5,295 nt of DNA from Deltaproteobacteria bacterium (lineage in GTDB: Bacteria > Desulfobacterota > Binatia > UBA9968). The stretch is taken from positions 1 through 5,295 of the forward strand of contig JAERMN010000268.1 in NCBI GenBank assembly GCA_016844625.1, written 5' to 3'. Positions within the stretch are counted from its first letter, which is position 1, and the number at the start of each line of letters is the position of its first letter. The translations under genes and the position numbers were made by a program. The notes under the pieces are model-generated. The model worked only from the letters and a program-made list of their open reading frames with translations, ran no database searches and was not told the origin of the DNA. This document shows positions 4,922-5,295 of this stretch, piece by piece.

Positions 4922-5295
4922 AACGAATTGGAATGTTGGTGCTAGCGACGCTTTTGCTGTTGGGAACTATACCAGCGCCGAGCACGGCGAAAATGGTCGT
5001 CGGTCTGTCGTCGGTGAACGTGGCTTTCTTGCCCGTTTACGTCACCGAGGCAAAAGGATTTTTTAAAGACGAAGGTCTCGATGTTCTGCTGGTATTATTT
5101 AACGCCGGCGCCACCAATCTTCAGGCGCTTATCGGCGGCGATGTGCAGATCATGGGCAGTGCATTCGTCGAAACCATCGGCGGGCGGGCCGCCGGCGTCG
5201 ATATCAAGAATTTTTGGGGCGTCTCTAATATCATGCCGTTTCAGCTTTATTCGCAGCCGGACTTCAAGTCGATGAAGCAGGCCAAGGGCAAGCGG
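4918..5295 (+). CDS. NMT1/SsuA-like ABC transporter substrate-binding protein, N-terminal part (cut by window edge)
   Basis: 126 residues are visible of a family of about 320-340; the frame is still open at the right edge. The N-terminus is a Sec signal peptide: MKR, a hydrophobic core (5-18), and a likely cleavage after PSTA (near residue 24). There is no lipobox cysteine, so the protein should be soluble in the periplasm. The mature part begins VGLSSVNVAFLPVYVTEAKG (residues 28-47) then FFKDEGLDV (48-56), the hallmark opening of NMT1/THI5-like and SsuA/TauA receptors. NAGATNLQALIGGDVQIM (62-79) follows as the first ligand-side loop and helix. Known ligands of the family include sulfonates, nitrate and pyrimidine precursors, and many environmental paralogues have unknown ligands. 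It follows the M19 dipeptidase by 42 bases. Whether permease and ATPase genes follow cannot be seen. Confidence 0.88.
   Translation, partial: MKRIGMLVLATLLLLGTIPAPSTAKMVVGLSSVNVAFLPVYVTEAKGFFKDEGLDVLLVLFNAGATNLQALIGGDVQIMGSAFVETIGGRAAGVDIKNFWGVSNIMPFQLYSQPDFKSMKQAKGKR

Overview
The window looks like chromosomal DNA of an uncultured, moderately GC-rich diderm bacterium. Separate AccB and AccC subunits, a large lipoprotein-type oligopeptide-binding protein, an NMT1/SsuA-like binding protein and many palindromic repeats together suggest a deltaproteobacterial-type (Binatota-like) or similar environmental lineage. That taxonomic guess is inference and weak.

Layout. Positions 1-2162 carry three minus-strand genes separated by repeat-filled gaps. 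Read in their own direction these are a retropepsin-like aspartyl protease (1996-1628), accB (1298-816) and the N-terminal part of accC (590-1, running off the window). Positions 3758-2163 hold a minus-strand OppA-like lipoprotein gene. A compact 85-base divergent gap (3759-3843) separates it from a plus-strand M19-type dipeptidase (3844-4875). A plus-strand NMT1/SsuA-like periplasmic binding protein follows 42 bases later and is cut by the right edge (4918-5295).

How the genes relate. AccB and AccC are the carrier and biotin carboxylase parts of a biotin-dependent acyl-CoA carboxylase. The OppA-like protein (peptide capture outside the inner membrane) and the dipeptidase (dipeptide hydrolysis, no visible signal peptide) are divergently transcribed, which fits peptide scavenging. 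No permease or ATPase gene is visible.

The most unusual content is non-coding. A family of about 44-base imperfect hairpins occurs seven times, only in the gaps between 591 and 2162. Paired arm positions co-vary between copies while one mismatch near the middle of the stem is kept in all seven. One copy is split by a 145-base terminal-inverted-repeat element flanked by a 6-base direct repeat. Another copy encloses a second hairpin. Two copies arose by a 73-base tandem duplication that also copied the last codons of the OppA-like gene.
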